From Gymnorhina tibicen (lineage: Eukaryota > Chordata > Aves > Passeriformes > Artamidae), in NCBI GenBank assembly GCA_013399875.1, contig VXAZ01006886.1, positions 124,001-188,000 of the forward strand: a stretch of DNA of 64,000 nucleotides, written 5' to 3'. Positions 1 through 13,600 of the stretch are shown piece by piece. Made by a program: the position numbers and the translations under genes. Numbering within the stretch: position 1 is the stretch's first letter; each line of letters starts with the position of its first letter. The notes below the pieces were generated by a model. It did no database searches. It saw only the letters and a list, made by a program, of their open reading frames with translations, and was not told the origin of the DNA.

Positions 1-3000
1 AGTACTATTACTCTCAGCTCCTGGGTTTCTGATACTTCCCTGGCACACATGTATCTCACAAATATTCCTACACGGGACACTTTTAGTCCCAAAGCTCTGT
101 CTATTCTATATGAATGTTTTGTTCTCTTCTTTCCATGTGAATATAATGTTCTTGTTGTTCCTGATGATAGTACTTCGCGAGACAAACTAAAGGTCACGGA
201 AGAGAAGTTGTGGAAAAAATTCTTTTTACTGGCAGAAGAAATCCTGGGATCTATTGAATGTTCTTCGTGAGTTTTGTTACAAAACTAATGCATAATGCAG
301 TGTGTAAATGTCTACACAAACAGTAAGCACAGTACCTATAGATCACCTGAAGAAATAAAAGCCTTGAGCAGCCACCACTAAGGCGGCATTTTCCTTGCCA
401 CTGCGGCACGATGAAGGTCAGCCCTTTCAGCAGCCATTTGCACCTCTCTGCACAAGTGACCTGCATGATTATTTTAATCTGGTCTTGAATTCTTGATGAA
501 TACAGGAGAAAAAATCTTTACAGTGAGCATCCATTTGAGATACACGTCCTGGCCAAAGAGTAGCTAATTAGATATGACTGAAGTTAATTATGTTTAACAC
601 TGGGCAGATAGACCCTGAGAAACAGACTGTGACAGGGCTCTTGCTGCTGTTTCCTTCAGTGGAGGCACAATGAGCAGTTTCTCTGTAAACATAGGTAGGT
701 GCTACCATCACATCATCCACTGGCCTCAGTGTCATTTCTTAGGTAACACTCACCCTTGTAAGCAAAGTCAACAGCATCCTTTGGTGCAAAATCCTGTGCA
801 GCTGATGAAAATGAACACATATGCACTCGATGCACATCCCCCAAATTTGCACACTGCTCTCATACAGTGATGAGTGAGGAAAGTCAGATCTGGAGAAATG
901 TCCCAGTGGTGCTTGGGCTTTCAGCAGTCCCAGTACTGCTCTGTGCTTCTACAAGTGTCAGGAGTGCTCTGTTTCCCAGTGCAGTGGCAGAACAGTGCTT
1001 GCAGGCTGGAAAGCAATTACTGACGCTCAGTGGCTGCGGCTGCTGACAGGACTGGCAATTGCAATGGGTCATTTTGTAGCATCAGGTATTTGTAAGGAAA
1101 GTGATGGGATGTGTTTTCTATTAAGGTCTTGAAAGAGGCACCACTGGGGCTCTCCTGTGTTATATCCAAGGCAGTCTGTCTGCTGCTGTATCACTCCATA
1201 CCTATTGTTAAATAATAGTAGCAGCATCAGTTTTTCTCTTCCTCTCTCGCCTCTTACAGGAAACCTTTTTTGATCAGTTTGTCCTGTTCTGAGGAAAGAG
1301 AAGAGGGATGTACATCCTTAGAGGTTTATATTTCCTCCTGCAGAGGAGGAAAGACCGAGCTTTTGTGTATTGGCCAGGGTGGAATTCAATACCGCTTGCA
1401 TGTCTCACATCCTCTCACCTGCACTGTTCAGCTGATGTTTTCATTGCTGGGATGAGACACAGCTGTCCCAGGGAGGGCTAGGCTGGGGACCAGCCCCACA
1501 GCAGGCTGCTCCAGGTCCATCATTCATAGGTAAGCTGCAGGGCCTGGAGGCATCACTTGAGAGTTCCATCTGAACAGTTGGAGTTCACATCACAGGAAAT
1601 TCTTTAATTTTGTGGTTCCTTCTCCCAGGACAAACAACTCTTCTGCCTTTTCTCACTTTCCATCAGAGCTCGGCACTCTGAAATTCTCAGCGTAGTTATC
1701 TTCACATCAGCCTTAGGCAGCGAAGGTGTGCTCTTCTTTACAGTTTATAAAAAGGAGTCTTAGCCAAAGCAAGTAATTTTCCAGAATACCACACTGAACC
1801 TGGAGCTGAAGGGGGAACTCAATTTAGTCTCCCATGTCCCAGAACTACTGCCCTGCTCTCCAGCTCTCAGTGAAGCAAAAAGTCCTGTTAACATGTCTTC
1901 TACGGGCCCGAGGAGGGATGAGCTGAAATATTCCAAGTGCTAGAAACTGGCATTTGTTGCCAGTGGCTACTGTTGCATCTAGTAGTATTAAGGAGGGCAA
2001 AAAAAATTTGTTGTTCCTAAGTGGACAAGGGCTTTGTATTTATATCATACCATCTAAAATTCACAAGCATTTAATATCTATCAGAAACATCTCATATTTT
2101 CACAGACAGCAATATAAGTAGCATGATACGATAATCAAGAGAAGCACAGGCCAGTTGAACAGATTACTGAGGGATAGAGCTGGGAACATAGACTGTAATG
2201 CATCACCCAGTTGCCTTTATTGTCCTTTTTTAGTCACTTAATTGTGTGACAAAAGCCTCAGTCTAACCCGGCCTAATATAAACTAGAACCCTACCCAAAC
2301 CAAACCAAATTAAACTTTGAAAAACTGGTGCTCATTGATTTTTTGATTACTTTCCATTTTCTAGCCTAGCTGAGCTGGTTACAGAAGTGTCAATGCACTA
2401 AGAAGGTGCAGCTATTTTTGGCTGTACACAGTAGGAGCTGCAGAGGTGTGTGAAAATGGAAAAAATACAAAAGTAAATCAACCAAATACACAGAGGCAAA
2501 TATGATCAGTGCATGAAAACCAATAGCCTAAACAGTTTTACTAACTTTTATGCCTCCTAGATCCGACTCTTAACTCAGGAAGAAATCATCTTCCCACTAG
2601 GAAAAGTTCCAAAAAGATTATAACATGACCGTGGTAAGTCAACTACCCCAGAAGAGCATGGTCCAGCTTTGCCACAATTGCACCTGGCACATCCAACTAT
2701 TTGGTGCGGCACCCACTTTGAGCACCTCTGAGAATGCTCATTTTTCACATGGTGGGCACTCCTTCCGTCTTTGAAATTTTTAGATGAAAATTAAAGGCAG
2801 GTGGATTTACCTCTTGGTTGAAATGGCTGTGATAGAAGCGTGGTTTTCACTGGGGACCTATGTACCCCTTGTCCTCAGGCAGTACACCTACCTTCATCCA
2901 GCATCACGCACTGAGGGCCTAGAAACAGAAAATGACTGTTAGAATTTACCCATTTCCTTCCTTTCCAACTCTTTGAGAATTTGATTATTTGGGTGAGTGT

Positions 3001-5089
3001 GGGCACTTGTCTGAGAAAGGGACAGATCCAGGGACCCCGCTGTGAGAGGGCCAAGCTAAGGAGGGAAGCTTTGCAATGAGTTGTAGCACATGAGGCTCCT
3101 GGTATCCCCACCATCTGTGACCTGTGCTCTGGTCCTGGGAAAGTGGATTCTCTCGTTGACCTGCCTTCTCCCCCGGGCTGGAGCACAGCCATTTAGGACA
3201 GGTCCTATCAATGTGGCAACCTTGATAGCTGGCACTTCTACTTACAGCAGGTCCTGGAGCCAGCCCATGTACACAGGCCACATGTGGCCATCTTCTCCTT
3301 TCCTCTCATGTGGCCATCTTCTCCTTTCCTCTCAAAGGAGGTATGTGTTAACTTCTGCAGCAAATGTGTGAGGTTTTGCACTGCCAAGAAATGGGAGCCT
3401 AATTGCTGAGTTCTTTTAAGGAAGAACGCATTTGTAAAAAAAAAAAATCACTTCCATTTAGTCAAATTGCAGTCAATTATCATGGCCTTCAAGCCAAGAT
3501 CTATTATCTCTGAATCTGACTTAACTCAGTTACTGAAGCACACTGGAAATGTCATTCATTTTCTGAGAAAAATATATTATTACCTTTTACTCCTTAGTAG
3601 TCAAAAGGATTTTGAAACAAGATTAATGGGAGCAATTTTTTTCCTTCTGTCTGTAGCTTTTGAAGATTAACAACACTTCTTTTATTTTGGAATAATAGCT
3701 ACCTGGCAGTCTAGAGTCACTGGGCTGTCTTCAAGGCATCATTGCATTCACTTGCTCATGCATCTAACTTTTATAGCTAAAATAGGTTTTTGCTTCTTTT
3801 TTTTTCCTGGTGTCATCAAAATACTGATTTGGACAAAGAGAAGTGCCTTAGGAGAAAGGTAAATACATTGAAAACTATCGGCATGCTTTCTCAAACCCCA
3901 CAACCCAAGGATAGCTCCATCACAGTCTGCAAGAAGGTGACCATCTTTTGTGTTTAGTAGCTCATTTCAGTATAAATAGCCCCCAAAGCACACAGTGTTT
4001 CCCTTTATAGCAGCTCAATTTAACACAAGAAACCACTGGAATAAGCTACCTTTTTGATCCATGCAGCAGAGCTGTAATTTACATTTTGTTCTGTTTTTCC
4101 TCCTTATCACCAGCGCTGTCAGAAGTTTCTTGATTCATTGTTGTGGCAATGGAAACACTGAAACCCCGAGCCAGCAGCGTGGGTGCGTGTGGAAGATGCA
4201 GCGCTGCTGACTGACCCGCTATTCCAGGACACCGCGGCTGTCCCGGGAGAGCGCGCTGCTGCAGGCAAACAGCCTGGCTGACGGGTAGCTTGAGGTCCAC
4301 AGAAGCTTGTGACCAGGCCCCAGAATGAGTGAGTGAAGAGAGCAGAGCACAGGGGAGCCTGTTTTGTGGGAAAGCGAGCAGATATAACTTTACAGCAATC
4401 TGGTTTTTGAAACAACCTCAGATTACCCTGTGCAAGCAGGTCTTACCCAGTGCTGGTGAATCCGTACACAGAACTCAACTGATTTAGGGAAGTGCAAAGT
4501 TTCCTCTAAATATTTATCCCCTATATAGGGAGGCAGATTCTGAAAACCTCCTCTCCATGTAATACTGGGAATGACAGAGCAGCAGTGAGACCCAGGGTCA
4601 AAGCTTGTGACAAAGCCAGCTGTGTGCCATGGCCAAGTGGTGGAAATCCAGTGGGATCAGAGATCTGTGTCAGATACTTGTCCATAACCTCAACTCCAGC
4701 TCACACAATCTGCTACAATTCAAATCTAACTCCGAAACTCAAAATGCAAAGTGTCCAGAGGCTGAACAAGCAATACAAGTTTCCATAGCAGTTTTGCCAG
4801 CCTCCCCTTTGCCTCCCCAGCACCCCCAGGTCTTTGCAGAAGGGTATCCCTGTGGCCCTGCTTGCACACACTCACAACCTGAGCATGCTGCCCAGTGCCC
4901 AAACAGCCAACAGGGACCAAAGATGGATTTGGAGCACCTGGCTCAGCCCTGCAGTCAGCCCACAGTGTTGCAGTACTGTAAAGTTCAAGGAATCATTTCA
5001 AAAAGAAGCTAAGAAAAGGATCCTGCAGGAATTGTGCCCAGTCTCGTTTCTGGAAACCTATCTGACATAGTGAACAAACATGGAGACTT
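1..5089. other. Intergenic DNA downstream of KCNE4
   Basis: No gene, RNA gene or recognisable transposon was found on either strand. Open frames are short and have no protein-like composition. Contents of note are a 26-bp tandem duplication (3281-3332) and a small CpG-richer patch around 4140-4290. Confidence 0.6.
3281..3332. repeat. 26-bp tandem duplication (two copies)
   Basis: The unit beginning CATGTGGCCATCTTCTCC occurs at 3281-3306 and again, identically, at 3307-3332. No further copies flank it. Confidence 0.9.
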
Positions 5090-7113
5090 TTTTCCAGGAA
5101 ATGTGTTTCTTTATTTAAATAAAATTAGTGCCAGTAAACCTTAAATACATGAGACAATTATATACAACTCAATGTTAGGAATTATATACATCAGTTTTTT
5201 ACAGATACAAATACATTTATACCAAAAGTAAAGGACGAAGGAGAAAGCAATGGAAAATGTGACAACTTGCGCATGTCAGTCTCATTTGGAAAGTTTCAGG
5301 ATTCAAGTGATTCCAGGCAAAGTGCCAAACTTAATTTGGCTCCTTTCAAACTTAAAACAGCCCCTTTTAGAGTAAATCTACCAAAAAGCTTTATATGGTC
5401 TGATCCAAAGTTCAGTGAAGTCGATGGAAAAACTCCCACCGGCTTCAGTCTGCCCCGAATCAGGCCCTTTCTGAGCACAATGGAGCCTTTGTTCTGCTGT
5501 GGTTAGAGAGAGACAGCGATCCCTGATCCCTACATCACATTAACCCTCTGAGCCCTTCCCAGCGGCAGCAGCACAGCAGACTCTGGCTTCAGTTCATTTC
5601 TGCTGTTCAGCATTCATGTTTTTCAAGCCGTCTCTCAAGTTCTACTGCCAGTGGATAAATCACAGAGCTATTTTAGTGCAGGAAATACGTGGAGACATTT
5701 TGCAAATATTTTGCTGTGCAATGCTTTAGATTCAGGCTCTTTAGCCCTCATGCTTTAAAACTAATCAAAACACTGTAATAAGTTATTATAAAATATAAGG
5801 TATGATTGAAATATTAATGTTCTTCTTTGTATTATTTTTTACTTCTTTTAAAAGTGCAATAATTTAGCAACAAATTTCATGAGCATTTTAAAAATGTCAC
5901 AGTACCATTAAACTGGGGGGAGGGGGAAGTCTGTGGTGGTTTTAAATACTAGTTACTAAATAGCTTTATAGAAATGCATGTGTCACATGCGAGCTGATTA
6001 AAGAAAAAAGATGCAACACAATGTTTACCTACACTGGCTTAAATAGAGCAGAAAGCCTAGATTCTCTAATGATGTAAATGGGTACAATTTTGCAGACCTC
6101 AAATGGAGAATTTAACTCTAACAGAGAAGCACAAAATCTTGAGCCCATCCCTGACTCAGCTGATAATTTCAGTGGGGCCAGGAACTCACCCTAGATAGGT
6201 TAAATTCCATTCAGAATTCCACCTATTTTTCAAGGGGGGCGTAACAGAGCAGCATCTGTTTGATCCTTTCTACGTCTTACAGCCTGTAAGAAAGATCTTT
6301 TAACATCTCCTTTAACTTACAGATCCTTGCCTTTAGTGACCAAATGTACACATCTTTAAAAAACACAGAAACAAAAAACTAAACCACCTTTCCTGTTAGT
6401 AACTCAGTCACAGGCTGGATTGCAGCAGAAGGATGGTGAACCTGACCCAGCCAGTACAGGTATAACTTAAGCAAAGACATAGATAAGCGTCATGGGTCTG
6501 AAGCCAGGCTTTACAAACTGCACAGGAACTGGGTGCCTCTTCTTTTCTGCTTTGTCTTTCATTCCTTCTGTACCTAAAGTGAGCCTCCAGCCATGCTGCA
6601 ATCTCCCTTCAAGTACAGCATCAACAAGTTTTCAGCTTTCAAGACCTCACTGAGCAAATGTGCTGTTGGTTGTGGTTTGTCATAAGAAAAACACAGTAAG
6701 AGCATTTCTAGTCTATCACAGCTTTGTGTGAATGAGCATTACCCATCATCTTTAAGAACCAGGTACTTGCATGAGGGTAACTTCCCCAAACATTTCCCAG
6801 ATATTTACAGAATTCTGAAATATACAGAGACATGCCAGTAATAATTACCTCATTATATATTCACCATGTTCTTAGCTTTCATAGTAAGAAATAATAATGG
6901 AAAAATTAAAATTAAGCCACCCAATTATGTGCAAGTTACACTTTGAAGTTGGGTACCACTGCTTCCTTGTCCTGCCAGCTCTCAGGAACACCTTGGGCCC
7001 AGGAGCACAGATACCTGTTCAGAGTTCATTGGAGAGCAGAGAAGCAGAGCCACAAGTTCTTAGTGGGAGCTCCACTCACGCTTTGGCAGCTGATCAAGGG
7101 AGCCCTGCGAGTG
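5090..7113 (-). other. KCNE4: Probable KCNE4 3' UTR
   Basis: About 2 kb of AT-rich sequence without a convincing ORF follows the stop and ends at a strong AATAAA on the minus strand (5115-5110), followed by a GT-rich TGTTTGTTCAC element near 5075. The length is plausible for KCNE4. The extent is inferred from sequence only. Confidence 0.5.
5110..5123 (-). terminator. Palindromic poly(A) signal, KCNE4 3' end
   Basis: TTTATTTAAATAAA is a perfect 14-bp palindrome giving an AATAAA hexamer on each strand. On the minus strand it would end the KCNE4 transcript near 5090. Confidence 0.5.
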
Positions 7114-7605
7114 CTAGGAGTTCTTATGGATGTTTTCCACAGAACCCTCGCTGCTCTCGTTGAGGGGCGTTTCTGACACTTCCCCTAGTTCAGTATCCAG
7201 CACTTCCTCCTGGATGGTGAAGTGCACGTCTGGGGAGGAGGACTCGGAGCTCACGCTGCTGCCTTCCATGGAGCAGATGGCACAGGACAGGGATGGCACC
7301 ATGCTCTCCTGCAGCATGTTCAGCATCATGGGGATCTGCACAGATTTCAGCCCTGCTACGGTTGGTAGAGGCTTTACAGCTTCCCCCCATTCTCTCTCCT
7401 CATCTTTATAGAGCAGAAGCAAATGGGATGACTTCTCTTTTCTTTTGGATTTCATGTAACCAAGCATTATTCCTATCAGGAAGATCCCGTAGAAAGACAT
7501 GACGATCAGAATGTAAAAATACTCGTTGCTGTTGTTCTTCTCTGTGCTGGGGGATTCAGCATCAAGCATAGCTTGGGTCACATTTGCATGGTCCATCTTC
7601 AGCAT
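7114..7605 (-). CDS. KCNE4: KCNE4, voltage-gated K+ channel beta subunit
   Basis: Single-pass regulatory subunit that suppresses Kv channels such as KCNQ1 and Kv1.1/Kv1.3 at the plasma membrane. From the ATG at 7605 it reads 163 residues (classic human form 170). The extracellular N-terminus has two N-glycosylation sequons (N8-V-T and N24-N-S). A transmembrane segment follows at about residues 30-50 (begins [14 protein letters not shown]), then a basic juxtamembrane stretch (KSKRKEK) and a tetraleucine motif (62-65) followed by YKDEE, which in mammalian KCNE4 is known to bind calmodulin. The cytoplasmic tail keeps [27 protein letters not shown] and ENIHKNS. The start MLKM matches human MLKMEP. 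The whole coding region is in one exon, as is usual for KCNE genes. The frame also stays open upstream to a splice acceptor, so a longer N-terminus is possible. Confidence 0.97.
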   Translation of the reverse strand: MLKMDHANVTQAMLDAESPSTEKNNSNEYFYILIVMSFYGIFLIGIMLGYMKSKRKEKSSHLLLLYKDEEREWGEAVKPLPTVAGLKSVQIPMMLNMLQESMVPSLSCAICSMEGSSVSSESSSPDVHFTIQEEVLDTELGEVSETPLNESSEGSVENIHKNS

Positions 7606-7631
7606 GGGAAGTGTTTTACCACAGCTAAAGC
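7606..7631 (-). other. KCNE4: KCNE4 leader and 3' splice site before the coding exon
   Basis: Reading the minus strand, CTCCTCCAG (AG at 7633-7632) precedes GCTTTAGCTGTGG and the MLKM start, so a non-coding or N-terminal exon is probably spliced to 7631. A second AG at 7626-7625 could serve instead. The frame between acceptor and ATG is open. The upstream exon was not located. Confidence 0.55.
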
Positions 7632-10600
7632 CTGGAGGAGAATGTAAATGGATATGTAAGATCAAACTTCAAAGCAAAAGTGTAAGACAAATGTCTGGAA
7701 AAAGATTACCCCAGACCCTTCCTTACTCCTTGTAATTGTAAGCTTGTAAACCCCACACCTGATTGAAGCTCTCAGTCTATTATACCTCTGCATTACTACT
7801 GTAAGTCTCTTATTCAGATACAGAAAACCTTAAAGGAAAGAAAACATATAACATTAATTTGAGTTCCTCGTTGAATTATAAAACACCCAATCCACACGAT
7901 TAAAGGAAAAAAACCCATATAGAAATACCCTCCTAGGCACTTAAACCTAGTTTTGTGCTACTTCATCATGTTTCCATGGTGGGGGAAAGTTAGAAGTATT
8001 ATTTTGTTCAGTGATGCAGGAAAAAAATAATCAAAAAGCAACTTACGCCGGTATGCAAATAATTCCTCCTTTTGCAAAGCTCAAGAGACCTTTCCTCTAC
8101 CAAATGCCGGGTGTTCTGAAAACTTTCCTCTGCTGCAGTTGGAATAAATAGCTCTCAAGAAATGTTTCATCACGTGTTTTAGAGGCACAGTTTATAATAG
8201 TTTTGTGTTGGAGTCAACAGATGAACTTGAAGGATTGCAGTTCAACCCACTGAACTCTTAACAGCTGTGAAAAGAAAAAGAGTTGGGAATTCAGATTTTA
8301 CTCTTTCCTAACCAGTTCCACACTGGCTCTTTCAGCTTGTGAATCTGTTCCTTTAACATCCCAGCTGCTAAACCTGACCTCTTACCCTGAGAGCTGCTAC
8401 ACAGAACGGAAAACCTGCAGATCCTTACTCTGTATTTGCCATAACATATAGAAAAATATACATGTGAATTTTATATTAGACACTACCAAGTTATTTACAT
8501 GCCTGCTATACACAGCCTTCCCTGAAGAGATGGAGGAGGAAACAAGTTATTTTCTTTGGTCATGACTAGTAACAAAGCTTTAGAAAGTGTGTGCAGAACA
8601 AAGTGGCGACTTTCAACTCATGCTGCAGCTCCACTTTGCCACAAGCTGGGGGGCTGGGGAGAGCTGGGCCCCGAGTCTTGAGTGAGTTTTGGATGGAGGG
8701 GTGCTGGTGTCACCTAACTTTGGCCATCAAAGCAGCAACTGTGGGATCTGCGTTCCCCACATAATCAGTGGAAGGGTGCAGACTCCTCCAGGGAGAAATT
8801 TGGAGCTCCTGAAGTTTGCAGCCCCCTTCTGCCTCGGTAGAAGCACCCAAGAGTTAATGCTGTCTGCATGATGCTATGCTTAAATAGAGGCCAGGGCCGC
8901 TGAGTTAATGACGACTGAAGTCCAAAGGGATGTTACCAGTTCCTGGGCAGAGGGATGCTCTCTAAGTGACTGCTGGAGGCTGCTGGGCTGAGCAGGACAC
9001 CTCCCCACCCGCCAGGGAGGGCAGTTAGGATGCAGCCTGTGTCACAGGGCCCACAGAGTTCCCAGTCATCAGCTCCGTGGTACAGGAGGCTCTGAGACCC
9101 CCTTCCAACACGTAAGCAACAGTCCAGGCCATGGGAAGAAGGAGGCCCAGCTTGCACCTTAGGGATTTCATTTCCTTATCCTCTCCATCCCCGTTCTTCA
9201 CACAGAAAGCCCAATTAGTCAGGCCCCACATGTGAATGTCACCCCTTCTGCAAAGCTTCAAGGATGTTTATGTAACAGAACACTCCACTTCCAGAAAGCA
9301 GTAGACTGGTGCTGGAGTTTCCCAACGGTAGGTCTGGGGTTTTTTTCCCTGCAGTCACTTGTGAATTCTTTGCATAGACAGCAAATTCTTTTCCAAACTC
9401 TGGCCTTACAATCCCTCTGAGGTAAAGGCAGATAGGATTAACCTCTCTTCACATGCAGGAAAAGGCAAGAGAGAGAAGTTAAGCAACTTTAGATGTAGTG
9501 GAGAATTCGAGAAAAGACAGAATTGTATCTGTGTTTGGAACCAGCATTTTCCATCATTTCTCTGAACAACTACAGAAAGAAAGAAAAAAAATTACATTAG
9601 CCAGATTCCCTTCTCTGCACCTTAAAATAGAGGATCCTCCCTTTAGGATGTTGGTTTTATCTCTCTGCGCATTCCCATGTGATAGCTCAGGAGCTGTTGA
9701 TGTTGGACTAACGTCTACTGGGATTTCATCTGACAAAATCTGTCTGCAGCACCAGCTTGCCAAGTCTGAATTCTTCTTCCCTGTTCCCGACAAATTACCA
9801 AGTAGGCAACAAGAGCATATCAACCGTAGGCTAAAGCAGAACCCAGAGCAAGTCTCTGGATTTTCTAGTTAACTTTAGGGAATATTTACTTCACAACTTT
9901 CTCAGCTTCATGTGATATCTGCCGCTCCCCCCTTCACTCAGCTCTGGAAATTTGGGGGTTGAAAAATTAAAGACAATGTGTCAGGTTTTAGCAACACCTT
10001 CTCATGCAGGACTTTCACAGACTGGTAAGGAAGTGCCTCGCACTGCTGGGTCAATGAAAATTGGCTCAGCACAAGGAGAAATCCTTTTTCTCTGTCCATG
10101 ATCCATCCATGTCTTGGACCCTGGGAACAAGACCACCTAAAGCCTGTCCTGCTGTCTCCTGTCATCAGTGTCACCACTCACCCGGACACAAAGGCACATC
10201 CAGAGGCACGGACACCCCACAGCTCCCAGCAGTGAGCCAGCAGAGCAGGGCAGACCAGCTCTTCTGTAGGCACCTGCAGGCGCAAATAGAATCCCTTCTT
10301 TTCTCCAAACCCTTGTATTCTTCATGTAGGTGAAGCTCTGTACAAAGAACCAAGATGAACTGGAGCACCCGACAGGAACACAGGAAGACTGCTCAGGTAC
10401 ACTCATAGATTTATGCAATTCCCCAAAAGTTTAACTGAGAGATGACTGGATTGCATAATTCTGCAGAGTTACTGACGAAAACTCTTTGCAACTGTGTTTA
10501 CTTTGGCTAGCTGATGACAACATCTCTTCTCCATCTGTTAGCCCATGGTTCTTAAAAACAGTTTAACTTTAAAAAGGCCTGCAAGGAATTCCTGAGCCTT

Positions 10601-13600
10601 CTATAGACGTGAAGAGGAGGGATAGCAACACACTGGGAAATAACCTCCTGAAAAACATATGCCACTTGCTTCCTGATGCCTTAAGTCAGCTTTCTCAAGC
10701 TGTACCCCTGTAGGGTAGCTGTACCCTATGTTTTTGTCTAAAAACAAGACCTAGAAAATTAAAAATTGGAGCTTTTAGTTTTGTTTCAAAATTATATTTG
10801 TTGCAAATTATATTGTAAAGCCATTGAAAATAACTTAAAAAAATAAGTTAAGCTTACTAGCTACTTCTTCTTTGATGTTTCTTTCTTTCTTCCTTTCAGA
10901 TGAATTTTTTTCCCCGAACTTCTGAGAATTTTCCCTGAAATTTCACTTACACATCTCTTATGCTTTCAGCAATTGCCTCTCACGTGTTCCTCTTCACCTT
11001 CCTTGCACCCATCCCAAACAAGGCTATAACATTTAAGAATAATCCTCATGCTGTTGCTACCACCTTCCGTATTCCCCGTTTGGAAAACATTCGGGCCAAT
11101 AAAGCAGAGCAACATCCAGGCACTCCAACAATGAAAAGGTCACAACATAGTTGTTGATGCCAGATTTTTTTTCTCAAGGTCCCTGTCTCCTAGCGAGCCT
11201 TTTGTGGCAGCAACCTCCGTCACCAAAGGACGCAAACGTTGAGGCTCGAGGCATCCCACGGGGCAGGAATTCACAACATGGCTTAAGGGATCATATAATG
11301 TGAGCCCTTTCTCCAAATAAAAATTTGAGGACAGTCAGAAAACTGAACAAAGACAGAATCTATTATGAAGACAACATGAAACCTCCTTAGAGACCCAGAT
11401 GACTCTGCAGGCTGCCATGGAAAATATATGCCTAACCCTTCATTACGAGCATAATCCATGGTCTGATGCTTCATTTATCTTTCTTGTCCCAGTTAGTGAG
11501 TTAATAAGACTAAAGACACCAAGCAATTGTTAAAGGGCCAGCTCCTATGGAAAGCTGAGCCTGTTTGATGAGTGTCTGCTGACAGTATCACTCTAAAGAG
11601 TACTTAAGTGTGTGCACTTTTAGAGTTATCATCTGGAAAAAAAAATGGAAAGAGAAACAGGAAGGATAGAGGAGTTGGGTTTTTTTCTTCCTGCATGTGG
11701 ACATTTAATGGAAGTAATGTTTGGTAATTTACTGCTAGGGGAAAAAGGGAGGGAGAGTTTTGTCATGCAGGTATGAACTTATTTTTGATTTAGACCCTCC
11801 AGATACTACAATTGGCAAAGGACAGACAACTGATGGTGATCAAAAAGGTGATCAACATATTTCACTCACATATATTATTTCAGTTAAAGTGAAATTAGAG
11901 CTGCTTTAGACAGCATAAAGGAAGACATGATAAAATAGATGTTTATACTCCTGATCTGGTCTTGCATTTAAGGACCTGCCATGCCGAGATGTACACGCTG
12001 ACTTTCAGTCCTGCTGCAAAACACGCCTCACCGAGGTCCTGAGCCAAAGCCCCCTAAAGCTCCTCTCCTGAAACAAACATCAGCACCTGCTCCTTTCAAG
12101 TCCTGTTCAACTCAGCAAAGCCTGTGAGTGTGTTGGAGTAAAAGCTAGCTCAAAAGCAGCAATACACTCATTCCCAGAGTAGGCAATGAGGTGGCACAAG
12201 CCCTGTGCCTCCTCACTATTAAGTGTACTAACAGTACGAAATTTTATGAGCTTTACTGCCTGCTCTTACTGCTTCTATGCCTCATCAGTCCAGCCACTTA
12301 AGTGAAATTAATCTAATAATACCTACAAATTTCTTGTGCTGGGAGGCACAGCTGGTAACACACTTGCAGATCACCACCCAAAAAGGCAACAACCGCTGTG
12401 TCCGTAAGCACAAAGGCTGGACTGGCATCTGAGCCACTCGCACACGGCTCTAGGTTCAGTGTCATTTTTCATCACTCTCCCTTATTTTTCATACTGCAGA
12501 AATAGATGACATTCTTCATTAACTTGACACAAGCAATTTCTAGAGGAAGATGGCAATTTCCTCAGTGTCATCCATAATACACTGTGTTGCCATCTGGATG
12601 CCAAAGGGAAGTAATGGTCTGATCTGTTATTAACTATAAAAAACTTAGTAAAATGCTACCGCTCTGCCTTGTTACCTTACAGTTTTCACTGGGGAAAACA
12701 TACAAATATAACTCCAGAAGATGCCTGCATCAGCCTTCTCTCCAACTTCAGAGATCAGTTTGTTTTAATTCAAATTCTATTTAACTTTATAGAAGATCCA
12801 TATTCATGAAACTTGAAATTTCTCAGGCATTCTCTGCACACAGAGAAGCAAAAAAATTTTAATCAATAGAAGCAAATACTGGGTTTAGCCGCATCTCACA
12901 GCCTAGGTGACCGTCTGCATTCATGCTCTCAACTCTAGCAGTGGCAAGAGATTTCCCAGAAGCCACATCTGGAGTGTGCAATTGCTCTCCAACCACACAA
13001 CAAAGATCTGTAAAGGCAAGTTGGTTTCTGATCCTGAGAGATGACAAGCAACAGAAAACCTCAATGCTATCTGTAATAACAGTTCAGACTAAAATTAGCA
13101 TTTACTGTAAGACATGTGCTGTGAGAGTCTTGGAGTTTTGGAGAGGCATTCCTTTTCAACCTCTAAACTGAATTTCAGAAAGTTAGGAGTGACTGGAAAC
13201 AGAGTGGAAACAGGTAACTCTCATGATAGTAATAACAAGAAACTACTTTAAAAAAATACAAACTTTTCAGTGGCTGATATGAGAATCTGAGCCCAAAGTC
13301 ATCACAGCCTCAATTCTGTTTCCTGTAGCTAAGACAGGTTACAAAGTTATTTTATCAACAAAGATTTCCATACAATAAAATGAAACTTATACTTCACATT
13401 ACCTTACCCTCTTCCTTTGATGTGACACAGTGAATGTAGGGATACTTGATTTCAAAACGCTTTTTTTTTCTTTTTCCTTTACTTTTTTCCCCCTCAAATA
13501 TAATTATCTGTTAGATTAACCACCTTTAGAAGCAAAACAGAATCAAAGCTTTTTTTGCTTTTGGAGTCAAATGCTGGATTCAGCTGCTCTGTATGGCTTG

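Noticed and set aside
4585..4605. Nuclear-receptor DR1-like GGGTCAAAG
   Set aside because: Only the first half-site fits. The second half (CTTGTG) departs too far from AGGTCA.
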